NCBI GenBank assembly: GCA_947488155.1
Contig: CANKYK010000002.1
Location: 1,060,001 to 1,124,000 of the forward strand
Length of the DNA: 64,000 nt
Direction: 5' to 3'
Origin: an uncultured Erythrobacter sp.
Lineage (GTDB): Bacteria; Pseudomonadota; Alphaproteobacteria; Sphingomonadales; Sphingomonadaceae
Made by a program: the position numbers and the translations under genes. Below, one piece after another: positions 55,463 through 64,000 of this stretch. The notes beneath the pieces are model-generated. The model did no database searches, was not told the origin of the DNA, and saw nothing but the letters and a program-made list of their open reading frames with translations. How positions within the stretch are numbered: position 1 is the first letter of the stretch; each line of letters opens with the position of its first letter.

Positions 55463-56102
55463 CTAATCTCGCAGAGTTTGCTCCACAAGCAGTGCCATAG
55501 CTCGCGCTTCTTCACCTCCGTTATCAAGCAATCCTGAGATCACCCCCTTCTTGTCACCTTCAGTGCTAGTTTGGTTTGTTTTCCATTTACCTTCTATTCT
55601 CGAGATCGGAATCTCCACGCCAATCACCCCCTGGAGTAGCTTGTCCAAGAAGTCTTCAGGAGCATCGTCTAACGACCATGGCATTGACTGTGTACGTTCA
55701 TGCTGCTCGCTCAGCGCACCTAAATGCTCTTCTAACCATTGACGGTCTTCGATAAATTTAGGATTCCCATGGATCGCCACAGTCGCGTAGTTCCATGTCG
55801 GTACGGCCCGGCCGTGCTCCTTTTTTGCTGGGGTACCAATTGGGCGTAATGTAAGCCTGTGGTCCACGAAAAATAACGACGTGCTGCATTTGCGCCGAGC
55901 TTTCCTTCCAAACAGGATTCGCTCTTGCAACGTGACCATACAAAGTACCAACTGCCCCCTCAGAGGCATCTAGGATGAAAGGTATATGGTCGACATTTAG
56001 ACCTACCTGGCCCGAGCTGACCCATGTGCCAAGTGGGTGCTGTCTGATCAGCCCATGCAACACGTCCAATCGCGTTTCTTCAAATGGCTTTGGAATGTAC
56101 AT
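55463..56102 (-). pseudogene. paiB: PaiB/FMN-binding negative transcriptional regulator, frameshifted
   Basis: The N-terminal part (MYIPKPFEETRLDVLHGLIR to FRGPQAYITPNWYPSKK) and the C-terminal part (EHGRAVPTWNYATVAIHG to the end) are both clearly PaiB-like but in different frames. The break lies in a run of six T on the + strand (55821-55826); five would restore one frame of about 212 codons. It is therefore a single-base indel: a real loss, a slippage-prone site, or a sequencing error. PaiB proteins bind FMN/heme-like ligands and act as repressors. Confidence 0.75.
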
Positions 56103-56192
56103 TGGAGACCTCTGGGCATCTATTGCTGGACTAGTAAATTTCGGCACCGTTGGAAGGACTTCACCTATATTCTGAAAGGCTTGCGGGTATAA

Positions 56193-56789
56193 TCAGGGGT
56201 TCAGTGTATCCCACTTACTCACCCCAGGTTCGAACGATGAGCTCAGGAGCTCTCGCATTTCTCTGATTGCTTCATGGGCAAGAGCAGCGATATCGTCCGA
56301 ATGAGTGGTATCGATAGTTACGCAAGGGCCAAGGTTCAGCGGGCCAAGAGCTGCTAGCTCATCAAACTGCTGCGTCAGACTCTCAACTCGCAGCTCATCA
56401 TTATGACCTTGGTGACGTTGCCTTTTTAGAAACCGTTCTCGGGCCACATCAGGTTCACACTTGCAGTGAAGCTCCACAACAGCGGCGTGAAGTTCAGCGA
56501 TCCAATCTGTTGCAGTTCCGTAGGAGACTGAGAGGTCCCTCGGACGCCAAAATGACACTAAGACACCCGACGGCAATGCTTTGGCTTGATCTGCAAAAAC
56601 CTCATCGCTTTCCCGGCTCAGGCGTTGTCGGAGAGGCAAATCAACTGCCGAAAACTTATTGAATTCAGCTTCCAGTATGTCGTCCTTGTCGAGGAAGGGC
56701 CAACCAAATGAATTTGCGATAAGCCGCCCGATCGCCGTCTTCCCAGCGGCCGGCATTCCCGTAACTATTGCAAATCCCTTGATGCTCAT
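56193..56789 (-). CDS. P-loop kinase-like ATP-binding protein
   Basis: A 198-residue protein starting MSIKGFAIVTGMPAAGKTAI, the last part a Walker A. FLDKDDILEAEF and FWRPRDLSV fit a small-molecule or nucleoside kinase of the AAA_33/zeta-like group. The in-frame ATG seven codons upstream (56810) is possible. No toxin or antitoxin partner is adjacent. Accessory, lower-GC. Confidence 0.7.
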   Translation of the reverse strand: MSIKGFAIVTGMPAAGKTAIGRLIANSFGWPFLDKDDILEAEFNKFSAVDLPLRQRLSRESDEVFADQAKALPSGVLVSFWRPRDLSVSYGTATDWIAELHAAVVELHCKCEPDVARERFLKRQRHQGHNDELRVESLTQQFDELAALGPLNLGPCVTIDTTHSDDIAALAHEAIREMRELLSSSFEPGVSKWDTLNP

Positions 56790-56872
56790 TCGCGCAATAT
56801 GTCGCAGCAAATGATTATCGCAATACCCGGCAATAGATGATCGGCAATGCTACGTCCGGCATTGGGCTGGAA

Positions 56873-57892
56873 TCAGACGATCCCATTCCGGCGTAGGCCC
56901 TCGGCAATTATTGTTTCGATCAGGTCTTCCTGGCTCCACCCAGCCAGCTCAGCCGCGCGGCCAAAGACCTTTTGCGACCACAGATTGCAATTCAGGTTGA
57001 GTTCTAGGAAGGTGATTTCGCCCGTATCCTCGTTCACTCGGAATTCGAAACGGCCATAATCAAACGGGCGATATTCTTCCCAGCAGCGCTTGGTCAGCTC
57101 CGCAATCTTTGCGGTGAGTTCAGGGTGGTCAAAATGCTCGAGCGCATATTTCTGGCTACGGTCGACTAGATCGCGCTTTTCCTGATAGGTGCGCAGATGC
57201 GACGGATCAGCCTGGCGAAAGATCATCATGGGCAGGATTTGCGGCTCGCCATTGATGGTAACGACTGCCACTTCAACGTCACTGCCGTCGAGGAACGGCT
57301 CGACAATCGCATCCTGTCCGCCATTGCTATCGTCATTGTGGATGCGCTCAACCGCTGCCTTCACACCCGCCCAATCGCGCGCGTCACCCACGCCCCAGCT
57401 GGCCGAAGACGCATTGGGTTTAATCACATAGCGATCCGCCTTGAGGCATTTTGCTTGTTCAATCGGGGCGCCTTTGCGGAAAATCGTCCACGGCGCGGTT
57501 GGGACACCGGCGTCCACGGCTGCGCGCTTTGCCAGATGTTTGTCATCGGAAAGACCACGCAGGATCGGGCTGGCCCCAAGATAGGGAATGCCAGCGCGCT
57601 CACACAACAGCGGCACCAGCATCTCCGAATTGAAAAACCCTGCGCGGTTGAGCAGTGGAAAGACGAAATCCACATCCTTTGGCGGGTCGAATAGAATGTC
57701 GAAGGTCTGCGTAATGGTCAGCTTTAGCCCAAGGCCCTCAAGCACCTCGCGCATCTCGCGGTGATACATGGCATGGTTGCCATCCTCAGGGTGTATCTCA
57801 CCCTCCCACAGTGCATTCTTTGCAAGGAACAGGATATGCGCGCCCTTTTTAACCTCATCGGGAATGCGCAAAGGGGTGAGCGTGTCTGTCAT
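56873..57892 (-). CDS. ATP-grasp ligase (D-alanine-D-alanine ligase-like)
   Basis: A 339-residue ATP-grasp enzyme. DVDFVFPLLNRAGFFN in the N-terminal half, DRYVIKPNASSASWGVGD and FEFRVNEDTGEITFLELNLNCN are the ATP-grasp lysine, loop and Mg-binding glutamate/asparagine. It resembles D-Ala-D-Ala ligases but is not the usual Ddl, which has a different N-terminus, and is not in a cell-wall cluster. It lies head to head with an aminotransferase-like gene, suggesting a small peptide-bond or amino-acid pathway. Start ATG 57892 gives MTDTLTPLRIPD; upstream in-frame codons are not conserved-looking. Confidence 0.75.
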   Translation of the reverse strand: MTDTLTPLRIPDEVKKGAHILFLAKNALWEGEIHPEDGNHAMYHREMREVLEGLGLKLTITQTFDILFDPPKDVDFVFPLLNRAGFFNSEMLVPLLCERAGIPYLGASPILRGLSDDKHLAKRAAVDAGVPTAPWTIFRKGAPIEQAKCLKADRYVIKPNASSASWGVGDARDWAGVKAAVERIHNDDSNGGQDAIVEPFLDGSDVEVAVVTINGEPQILPMMIFRQADPSHLRTYQEKRDLVDRSQKYALEHFDHPELTAKIAELTKRCWEEYRPFDYGRFEFRVNEDTGEITFLELNLNCNLWSQKVFGRAAELAGWSQEDLIETIIAEGLRRNGIV

Positions 57893-57962
57893 GTTTTCAT
57901 GCCTAGCAACGGTATGGAGCCGCGCGTTTACGGCGGTAAGACGGGCGGCGCCAGCAGAAAAC

Positions 57963-57974
57963 TTACCCGGGTAA
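57963..57974. promoter_or_regulatory. Perfect 12-bp palindrome in the divergent ligase/aminotransferase promoter region
   Basis: TTACCCGGGTAA is self-complementary and sits in the 239-nt gap between the divergent ATP-grasp and aminotransferase genes, where a shared operator would be expected. It could be chance; the same core occurs inside coding sequence elsewhere. Confidence 0.3.
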
Positions 57975-58131
57975 TCAACCGGTCCGGCGCGCATGCACTT
58001 CCCATCGCTTATGGGGATGAATATAGCAACGCCGGGTCGCGTTTAATAACCTGCGGGAATGGTCGCTCATTACAAAGATAACATATAACAGACCCGAAAA
58101 CGGGCTTGATCGATCGCCAGCTTGTGATGCT

Positions 58132-59547
58132 TTGGTCAGCGCTCTATCCTCTGGAGGGGACGAGCGGATCACCTTGCGAGCCGATAATGGCCTCAATAAG
58201 TACCATTCGGCGCCCTATCCGCGCGATGTGGTGGCTTATTCCTCCTCGACCGTCAGCGATATCTCAGGGCCGGCATTTGCGCATCTCCTGATGTTGGAGG
58301 CGGCGCAGGATCGCGTGGGATATGCGGATCAGCTGGACGGCTTGAGGCGGCGGATCAAAGCCGCTTATTCCTTATCGTCCGAGAGCGAGATTGTGTTCGC
58401 AGCCTCGGGCACCGATCTGGAATATGTCGCACTGGCCAGCGTACATGGCCGCGCAGCGGGAGGGATCCACAATGTCCTGCTTGGCGCAGATGAGATTGGC
58501 AGCGGCTGTATCCACTCCGCCCATGGTCGATATTTTGCAGAGGCCACGGCGCTAGGCATTCCATCGACCCCGCGAGAGGATGTCGTGGGTTGTGGCTCAA
58601 TCAGCCTGGTCGATGTGCCGGTGCGCTGCACCGAAGGTGTCGCTTGCTCTAGCGCGGAAATTGCCCAAAGCCTCGCGAGCGAGATTGAGCTTGCGAAAGC
58701 GTCTCAGCGTCATGCTCTGGTACACATCGTCCATGGTTCAAAGACCGGGCTCGTGCTGCCTGACCTCACCGATCTCGACGGCTTACAGGCGCGCTATGGC
58801 GAGCATGCGACCTTCGTCGTTGACGCCTGCCAGGCACGCATCACCAGCGCTGCGATTGCCGCCTACGTTGAGCGGGGGTGCATTGTTCTCTTGACCGGAT
58901 CGAAGTTCATGGGCGCGCCGCCGTTTAATGGCTTTGCCGTGGTGCCTTCCGCCGTGGCGACACGAGCATCGCCGCTCCCCAACGGGTTTGCGCAAATATT
59001 TAACCGGGCGGAATTTCCAGAGAATTGGCCGGGTGTGGGTAGGCTGGGGGAAGGGCAGAACCGCTCGCTCGCCCTACGTTTAGAGGCCGCCGTGTTTGAG
59101 CTGGAACGGTTTCAACGAATTGCCCCTGACCAGGTCGAGATGATGATTGCAGCGTTTGACACAGTGCTTCAGGCGGAAATTATCGAGCCGCTTGGCGTGA
59201 AGCGTGTGTTGCCCAATTTTACTTCTGCCAACGGTGCATCGCTCAACCTGCCGATTGAAATGCGTACATTGGCAACCTTGGATGTTAGCATGTTGCCGGG
59301 CCTGCGAACCTTCGATGAGGCGCAGGCGCTGCACAAAGAGCTCGCGCATGATGGCGTGCGTTTGGGCCAACCGGTCAAATGCGTACGGCAAGATGGCGGG
59401 TGGGGCGGGACATTGCGGGTCGGCCTATCCATGCCGATCATGAGCGCATGGGCCGCCATGAATGCAGACGAGATCGAGCGCCAACTCGCCAGCGACCTTG
59501 GGCTCATCGCGGAGAAATTGCGGGAAAAGACGCTCACTTTCGCCTAA
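58132..59547 (+). CDS. PLP-dependent class V aminotransferase-like protein
   Basis: A fold-type I PLP protein of about 471 residues. The PLP-binding Asp is in FVVDACQAR and the Schiff-base Lys in LLTGSKFMGAPPFNG, with the N-terminal VFAASGTDLEYVAL phosphate-binding part. The listed start is TTG 58132; no good ATG lies upstream in frame, yet the frame stays open and protein-like for about 20 codons before it, so the true start may be a rare codon. It is divergent from the ATP-grasp gene. Confidence 0.7.
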   Translation: MVSALSSGGDERITLRADNGLNKYHSAPYPRDVVAYSSSTVSDISGPAFAHLLMLEAAQDRVGYADQLDGLRRRIKAAYSLSSESEIVFAASGTDLEYVALASVHGRAAGGIHNVLLGADEIGSGCIHSAHGRYFAEATALGIPSTPREDVVGCGSISLVDVPVRCTEGVACSSAEIAQSLASEIELAKASQRHALVHIVHGSKTGLVLPDLTDLDGLQARYGEHATFVVDACQARITSAAIAAYVERGCIVLLTGSKFMGAPPFNGFAVVPSAVATRASPLPNGFAQIFNRAEFPENWPGVGRLGEGQNRSLALRLEAAVFELERFQRIAPDQVEMMIAAFDTVLQAEIIEPLGVKRVLPNFTSANGASLNLPIEMRTLATLDVSMLPGLRTFDEAQALHKELAHDGVRLGQPVKCVRQDGGWGGTLRVGLSMPIMSAWAAMNADEIERQLASDLGLIAEKLREKTLTFA

Positions 59548-59618
59548 TCGTCGGCGCATGATTGGCTTTTGACAAAACTGCGGTACACTGCTGGCCTGTT
59601 GGTCTTGGGAGGGTGCCG

Positions 59619-60254
59619 ATGGCTGTTCAAGAATGGTATGATGCGCATATTATGCCGCGCCTCGTCGGATTTGCCTGTGCGCAAGGCCAAGTGATGAAAC
59701 GCCGCTCAAAGGTGGTGCCGCTCGCTCGCGGTGATGTGTTTGAGCTGGGCTGCGGCGGCGGACTAAACCATCAGTTTTATGATCGCGGTGCCGTCACCAG
59801 TTTTGCCGGGATTGATCCGCATGGCGCGCTGCTGGACCAGGCAAGAGCCGCTGCGGAGGCCAAAGGCTGGCCCGCTGATATTCGCGAAGGGGTGGGCGAG
59901 GCTATTCCCTTTGCCGACCGATCGTTCGACAATGTTGTGTGCACATTCACTCTGTGCACGGTCGAAAACCCCGCTCAGGTTATGTCGGAAATGCGCCGCG
60001 TCCTGAGGCCGGGCGGACAAGTGCTGTTCCTAGAGCATGGGCGTGCGCCCGATCCCGATGTTGCCAAATGGCAGGATCGGATTGAGCCAGTTTGGAAGAG
60101 GCTTGCCGGCGGATGCCATCTGACGCGGCCAATCGGTTCGGCCCTGCGCGGGGCAGGCTTTGACGTGGAGCCGCACGGGCAGGGCTATCTGCCGAAGGCT
60201 CCCAAGTTTGCGATGTGGAACGAGTGGGGCGTGGCGCGCAAGCCGGGGATGTAA
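59619..60254 (+). CDS. Class I SAM-dependent methyltransferase
   Basis: A 211-residue methyltransferase. Motif I is DVFELGCGGGLNHQF, then GIDPHGALLDQA, SFDNVVCTFTLCTVENP and LRPGGQVLFLEHG. It is in the family with methyltransferase-like protein 7/UbiE-type folds; the substrate is open. ATG 59619 is chosen because GGAGGG lies just upstream; the longer in-frame start adds 19 unlikely residues. Confidence 0.85.
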   Translation: MAVQEWYDAHIMPRLVGFACAQGQVMKRRSKVVPLARGDVFELGCGGGLNHQFYDRGAVTSFAGIDPHGALLDQARAAAEAKGWPADIREGVGEAIPFADRSFDNVVCTFTLCTVENPAQVMSEMRRVLRPGGQVLFLEHGRAPDPDVAKWQDRIEPVWKRLAGGCHLTRPIGSALRGAGFDVEPHGQGYLPKAPKFAMWNEWGVARKPGM

Positions 60255-60314
60255 TTAAACGCCCCCGGCTCACAATTGTCGCCAACTTACTGACCGCAGT
60301 CAGCTAGGGCGAAG

Positions 60315-63095
60315 TTATTCGCCAAATGTCCGCTGCCACCAGCCACGCTTTGGTTTGCCACCAACAGCTGGCGCTTCCTCAGCAGAGTTCTCAGGCGCCG
60401 CGTCAGCTTTGGCCTTGGCAGGCGCACTTTCGCTGGCTGATGCCTCAGTGTCAGCCTTCGCCGCAGGCTTTTTCTTAGCACGCGGTTTGGCCGGAGCCTT
60501 CTTCTTGGCAGGTGCCTTTCTCTTTACAGGCGCTTCCTCAGCATCTGCCTCAGGAGCATCCGTCACTTCTGCGGTTTCCTCAGGCTTCTTTTTCGCCCGG
60601 GATGCCCGCTTGCGCTTCGGCTTTGCTTCAGCCGCTTCTTCAGCAGGAGCGTCTTCTTTCGGCGCAGTCGTATCGGCCTCTGCTTCTGGTTCAGCCTTCT
60701 TCTTGGCCCGCGAAGCTCGCTTGCGCTTCGGCTTTTCTTCAGCAGGCGCTTCTTCAGCCGCAGTATCGTCAGCTTGTACCGCTTCCGCTTGGTCTGAGCC
60801 TGCTTCTACGCCCTCTGATGCTTCCTCAGCTGCGTTGTCACCTTCCTTGCGGCGACGACCGCGGCCGCCACGACGGCGGCGACGCTTTGGTTTGTCTTCG
60901 CCATCATCATCGTTTGAGGCTTCACGACCGCCATCGCGATCTTCGCCATCTTCACTGTCGTCATTGGCTGCATCATCACCGCGATTTTCGTCGCGGTTCT
61001 TGTTGCGGCCCCTGCCACCACGCCGGCGGCGACGGCGCTTCTTCTTTGGCGCGTCATCATCGTCTTCGTCTTCGTCGAAGCTTTCTTCCGGCAGATCATC
61101 ATCGTCATCTTCATCGACGATGGGCTCAAACTTAGGTGCGCGGGTTGGGCGCGGGCCAGCACTGGCTACGCTCATCTTCGCCCCTTCGTCTTCGCCTTCT
61201 GGGACGACTTCAACATTTACGCCGTAACGGTCTTCAATCTCAGCCAGGTCGCTGCGTTTGGCATTGAGCAGGTAAACCGCTGCCTCCGTGCTGGCGGACA
61301 GGCGGATGATCGTGCCTTTGCCCTTGGCCGCCTCATCTTCGATAATCCGGAGCGCAGACAGGCCAGCAGAGGATGCAGTGCGAACCAAGCCAGTGCCATC
61401 GCAGTGCGGGCACTCGCGGGTTGTCGCCTCAAGCACGCCAGTGCGCAGACGCTGACGGCTCATTTCCATCAAGCCAAAGCCTGAGATGCGGCCTACTTGG
61501 ATACGGGCGCGGTCACTCTTCAGAGCTTCCTTCATCTGCTTTTCAACTTTGCGAACGTTGGAATTGTATTCCATGTCGATGAAGTCAATCACAACCAGAC
61601 CGGCCATATCGCGCAGGCGCAATTGGCGGGCGATCTCGCGCGCTGCCTCCAGGTTGGTGGCAACGGCGGTTTGCTCAATCCCGTGCTCTTTAGTCGAACG
61701 GCCAGAGTTGATGTCGATCGAGACCAAAGCCTCGGTCGGGTTGATGACCAGATAGCCGCCCGATTTGAGCTGAACCACCGGATCATACATCGCCCTCAGC
61801 TGATCCTCTGCGCCGTAACGCTGGAACAGTGGGACCGGATCGGAATAGGCTTTTACCCGGCGCGCGTGGCTGGGCATGAGCATCTTCATGAAGCTCTTGG
61901 CTGACTTATAGCCTTCCTCGCCCTCAACGATCACTTCTTCAATCTCACGATTGTAGATGTCGCGGATCGCCCGCTTGATCAGGTCACTGTCTGAATGGAC
62001 CAGCGACGGTGCGGTGGAGGACAGCGTCTTTTGACGGATCTCGTCCCACAGGCGCGCAAGGTAATCAAAGTCACGCTTTATCTCGGTCTTGGTACGGCTG
62101 ATGCCGGCGGTCCGGACGATCAGGCCCATTGTCTTAGGCAGCGAGAGGTCAGAGACGACCTGCTTCAGGCGCTTACGGTCAGACGAAGAATTGATCTTGC
62201 GGCTGATTCCGCCACCATGCGAGCTGTTCGGCATCAGCACGGTATAACGGCCAGCCAGGCTGAGATAGGAGGTGAGGGCAGCGCCCTTGTTCCCACGCTC
62301 CTCCTTCACGACCTGAACCAGGATTACCTGGCGGCGTTGGATAACGTCCTGAATTTTGTAGCGGCGGCGCAGCGCCATACGCTTGGCGCGCACTTCGTCG
62401 ACTTCTTTCGCCCGGCTGCGGCCCTTCTTGCTATCGCCCTTTCCGCCCTGACGGCGGCGGCCACGTCCGCGTCCACGGCGGCCGCGGCGCGGCTTGTCTT
62501 CTTCTTCTTCTGAATTGTCTTCGTCAGATGTCTCGCCATCTTCGGCGTCATCCTCTGAGCTATCGTCTTCTTCATCTTCATCGTCTTCATCGTCTTCATC
62601 GTCTTCATCGTCTTCATCGTCGCCATCGACATTGCCTTCTTCGATGGTGGCAACTGTGTCTTTTTCAGATGTGTCGATCTCTTCCATGCCGTCTTCGGCG
62701 AGATCTTCTGCCAGAGCTCCAGCGGATTCGTCGTCAGCGTCATATTCCTCGCCGGGGACGTTGCCTTCTTCCTCTTCCTCTGCGCGCAGACGCGCCTCTT
62801 CTTCGGCCGCCTCCGCTTCTTCGGCGAGCAAGCGCTCCCGATCATCCTGAGGGATCTGGTAATAGTCAGGGTGAATTTCGCTAAAGGCGAGGAAGCCGTG
62901 CCGATTGCCGCCAAAGTCGACAAATGCCGCCTGTAGCGAGGGTTCTACCCGGGTAACTTTGGCTAGATAAATATTGCCTTTGATCTGCTTGTGTTCGGCA
63001 GATTCAAAGTCGAACTCCTCAATCCGGTTGCCTTTTAGTACCGCCACCCGGGTCTCTTCCGAGTGGCGCGCATCGATTAGCATGCGCGTTGCCAT
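60315..63095 (-). CDS. rne: Ribonuclease E/G (degradosome scaffold)
   Basis: A 926-residue RNase E. The S1 domain at the N-terminus is interrupted by an acidic insertion (about 95-215), followed by the catalytic DNase I-like part with VVIDFIDMEYNSNVRKVEKQ and the Zn-link CPHCDGTG. The C-terminal 350 residues are disordered and alternate acidic and K/R-rich tracts; two copies of KPKRKRASRAKKK are present. The product ends GGKPKRGWWQRTFGE; a GWW-type end is the PNPase-binding tail described for alphaproteobacterial RNase E. It is the central endonuclease of mRNA turnover and rRNA processing. Confidence 0.95.
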   Translation of the reverse strand: MATRMLIDARHSEETRVAVLKGNRIEEFDFESAEHKQIKGNIYLAKVTRVEPSLQAAFVDFGGNRHGFLAFSEIHPDYYQIPQDDRERLLAEEAEAAEEEARLRAEEEEEGNVPGEEYDADDESAGALAEDLAEDGMEEIDTSEKDTVATIEEGNVDGDDEDDEDDEDDEDDEDEEDDSSEDDAEDGETSDEDNSEEEEDKPRRGRRGRGRGRRRQGGKGDSKKGRSRAKEVDEVRAKRMALRRRYKIQDVIQRRQVILVQVVKEERGNKGAALTSYLSLAGRYTVLMPNSSHGGGISRKINSSSDRKRLKQVVSDLSLPKTMGLIVRTAGISRTKTEIKRDFDYLARLWDEIRQKTLSSTAPSLVHSDSDLIKRAIRDIYNREIEEVIVEGEEGYKSAKSFMKMLMPSHARRVKAYSDPVPLFQRYGAEDQLRAMYDPVVQLKSGGYLVINPTEALVSIDINSGRSTKEHGIEQTAVATNLEAAREIARQLRLRDMAGLVVIDFIDMEYNSNVRKVEKQMKEALKSDRARIQVGRISGFGLMEMSRQRLRTGVLEATTRECPHCDGTGLVRTASSAGLSALRIIEDEAAKGKGTIIRLSASTEAAVYLLNAKRSDLAEIEDRYGVNVEVVPEGEDEGAKMSVASAGPRPTRAPKFEPIVDEDDDDDLPEESFDEDEDDDDAPKKKRRRRRRGGRGRNKNRDENRGDDAANDDSEDGEDRDGGREASNDDDGEDKPKRRRRRGGRGRRRKEGDNAAEEASEGVEAGSDQAEAVQADDTAAEEAPAEEKPKRKRASRAKKKAEPEAEADTTAPKEDAPAEEAAEAKPKRKRASRAKKKPEETAEVTDAPEADAEEAPVKRKAPAKKKAPAKPRAKKKPAAKADTEASASESAPAKAKADAAPENSAEEAPAVGGKPKRGWWQRTFGE
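62563..62628. repeat. Nine-base tandem repeat in rne
   Basis: The unit TCGTCTTCA is perfect four times in a row (62581-62616) with degenerate copies on both sides; read on the coding strand it yields the D/E-rich run of the acidic insertion. A slippage-prone microsatellite; changes of nine bases keep the frame. Confidence 0.8.
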
Positions 63096-63546
63096 TATGT
63101 TGTCTCCACGCGCCTATGGCGGCTCGGTGGCCGCTCATAAAACGCAATTTGTATGATGAAACGGCTCGCCAAATGTCTTGGAAGACATTGCTAGAGCCGG
63201 TCGATTTATCGGATCCCCGAGCACCAATTGCACGGGATTTGATGAATGTGTCTGCTGTGAAGAGAGTGCGGGATTGACCAAACATTTGGCCCCCGTTTCG
63301 GCTCGCACAAACCGTCGCCAGCGCTGGGCGCTGCGACTGGAATTGCGAGGAGAAGCGTCTCGTCACTGCATCAACCTGTTAAGTGGCCTTGGCAAAAGGG
63401 TTCTGCCCAGGCGTCGAGAACAAATTGGCGAGTCGCACCGGGGCTTTCCCACCGCGCCGGCCAATTTTTCGATGAAATCCTGTTAGCATCGTGGGTTAGA
63501 CCCCGCAACCATATTGCGTTCTCCTATCACAACACACTACGCCATT
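63096..63546. other. Long intergenic region between rne and the amidase gene
   Basis: About 450 nt without a convincing gene between two divergent genes, so it should hold both promoters and a long rne 5' untranslated region, which in other bacteria mediates RNase E autoregulation. The palindrome at 63171-63188 is the only strong symmetry I see. Short ORFs here have no ribosome-binding site and do not look like proteins. Confidence 0.5.
63171..63188. promoter_or_regulatory. Inverted repeat upstream of rne
   Basis: AATGTCTT (63171-63178) and AAGACATT (63181-63188) are perfect 8-base arms separated by GG, about 76 bases upstream of the rne start. The two-base spacer is too short for a stable RNA hairpin, so a protein-binding site on DNA is more likely. 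Confidence 0.4.
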
Positions 63547-64000
63547 ATGGATATGTCACTGCGTACGCTGATCCTGATGGTTATCCTGCTGCCGGCCTTG
63601 CTGGTGGGCGGGGCGATAGCGGCGGGTGTGAAGATACCTGTCCCGCAATTGGGCCGCGACTATGTGCAGCGGATCAGCCTGGCTGGGGAGGGCGGACCAG
63701 TAGTCCTTCCAGATATCACCGGTCCGGATGATCTGACCCGCCCGCTGATCGTTATCGATGCGGGACATGGCGGGCGTGACCCCGGCGCGGTGGGTGAAAC
63801 CCCAGACGGGCAAGTTGTGCGTGAGAAAGATGTGACACTCGCAATAGCTCTGGAGTTGCGCGACCAATTGCTGGCCGATGGCGGGATCAGAGTGGCCATG
63901 ACTCGCAGTGATGACAGCATTGTTCCGCTGGGCGACCGGCCAGAAATTGCACGGCAATTGAATGCCGACCTGTTCGTCTCGATCCACGCCGATTCCGCCG
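63547..64000 (+). CDS. N-acetylmuramoyl-L-alanine amidase (Amidase_3), 5' part only
   Basis: Starts at ATG 63547 (or 63553) and runs off the window end; about 151 codons are visible. An N-terminal hydrophobic segment (LRTLILMVILLPALLVGGAI) is a signal or anchor; the Amidase_3 domain begins LIVIDAGHGGRDPGA with the first Zn ligand His, then REKDVTLAIALELRD, and is still open at SIHADSA, the second Zn-binding region. It cleaves the amide bond between glycan and stem peptide in the periplasm during cell separation. Confidence 0.93.
   Translation, partial: MDMSLRTLILMVILLPALLVGGAIAAGVKIPVPQLGRDYVQRISLAGEGGPVVLPDITGPDDLTRPLIVIDAGHGGRDPGAVGETPDGQVVREKDVTLAIALELRDQLLADGGIRVAMTRSDDSIVPLGDRPEIARQLNADLFVSIHADSA

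Noticed and set aside
55411..55500. 29-codon ORF MSDFRLIRQEVDLAKGG with GAGGGG upstream
   Set aside because: Overlaps the 3' end of the paiB pseudogene on the other strand, is very short and matches no family; at most a gene remnant.
60355..61227. 290-codon frame opposite rne, rich in A, S and F
   Set aside because: Mirror image of the K/E/A-rich RNase E tail; low complexity, no ribosome-binding site.
63178..63486. 102-codon ORF in the rne/amidase gap
   Set aside because: No ribosome-binding site, Cys/Arg-rich random composition, and it crosses the rne upstream region.
1..64000. CRISPR arrays, insertion sequences, rRNA and tRNA genes
   Set aside because: Looked for spaced direct repeats, transposase motifs and conserved RNA motifs and saw none.

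Overview
The window looks like chromosome of an alphaproteobacterium of the Sphingomonadales, most likely the Erythrobacteraceae. This is inferred from gene content, GC-rich coding sequence, RNase E architecture and the layout of the exosortase A/exopolysaccharide locus; no rRNA or tRNA gene was found to confirm it. Coding density is high and many genes are joined by ATGA, TGATG or TAATG overlaps.

Layout. 0.1-14.7 kb is housekeeping: an acyl-CoA ligase followed by an rRNA pseudouridine synthase that seems to use an ATC start, a DUF1330 protein, a small FecR-like periplasmic protein, a leftward UDG-lytic transglycosylase-moaB operon, ETF-ubiquinone oxidoreductase, ispE, an N-formylglutamate amidohydrolase-like gene, ilvD, a lipoprotein, a NAD(P)HX repair enzyme and an RNA methyltransferase. 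14.7-32.7 kb is a nearly complete exosortase A (XrtA) exopolysaccharide locus. One leftward arm carries a GNAT/FemAB-like protein, an acyl carrier protein and two exosortase-associated hydrolases. A rightward arm carries acyl-CoA ligase, PLP decarboxylase, export lipoprotein, chain-length protein, autokinase, outer-membrane barrel, ATPase, deacetylase, FemAB, glycosyltransferase, xrtA and an asparagine-synthase-like amidotransferase. Immediately after it, at 32.9 kb, lies a convincing rpfF homologue (DSF quorum-signal synthase). 33.9-37.3 kb is housekeeping again: zapE, a thioesterase, sdhB and an SDR.

37.4-54.2 kb is an accessory island and the most interesting part. A sigma-54 enhancer-binding activator with no receiver or other sensory domain (38.1 kb) is followed by a perfect 8+8 bp inverted repeat and a near-consensus -24/-12 promoter. 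Downstream are 12 tightly packed same-strand genes: a DUF3467-like protein, a papain-like cysteine protease with a duplicated C-terminal domain, a subtilisin-like protease with an intact triad, a trypco2-like/helix-hairpin-helix/IPT-like protein, two members of a large helical family, an unrecognised 348-residue protein, a small 89-residue protein and four paralogues of an unrecognised family. None of these 12 has an obvious signal peptide. I do not recognise the set as a described system. My working inference is a stress- or invasion-induced, protease-containing cytoplasmic complex.

54.2-56.8 kb holds decayed or lower-GC accessory genes: an interrupted ORF, a histidine phosphatase, a frameshifted paiB and a P-loop kinase. 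56.9-64 kb returns to core genes: an ATP-grasp ligase divergent from a class-V aminotransferase-like enzyme, a SAM methyltransferase, a large RNase E, and the 5' part of an N-acetylmuramoyl-L-alanine amidase cut by the window end. No CRISPR array, insertion sequence, integrase or rRNA/tRNA gene was seen. Family assignments are by reading motifs, with no database search.
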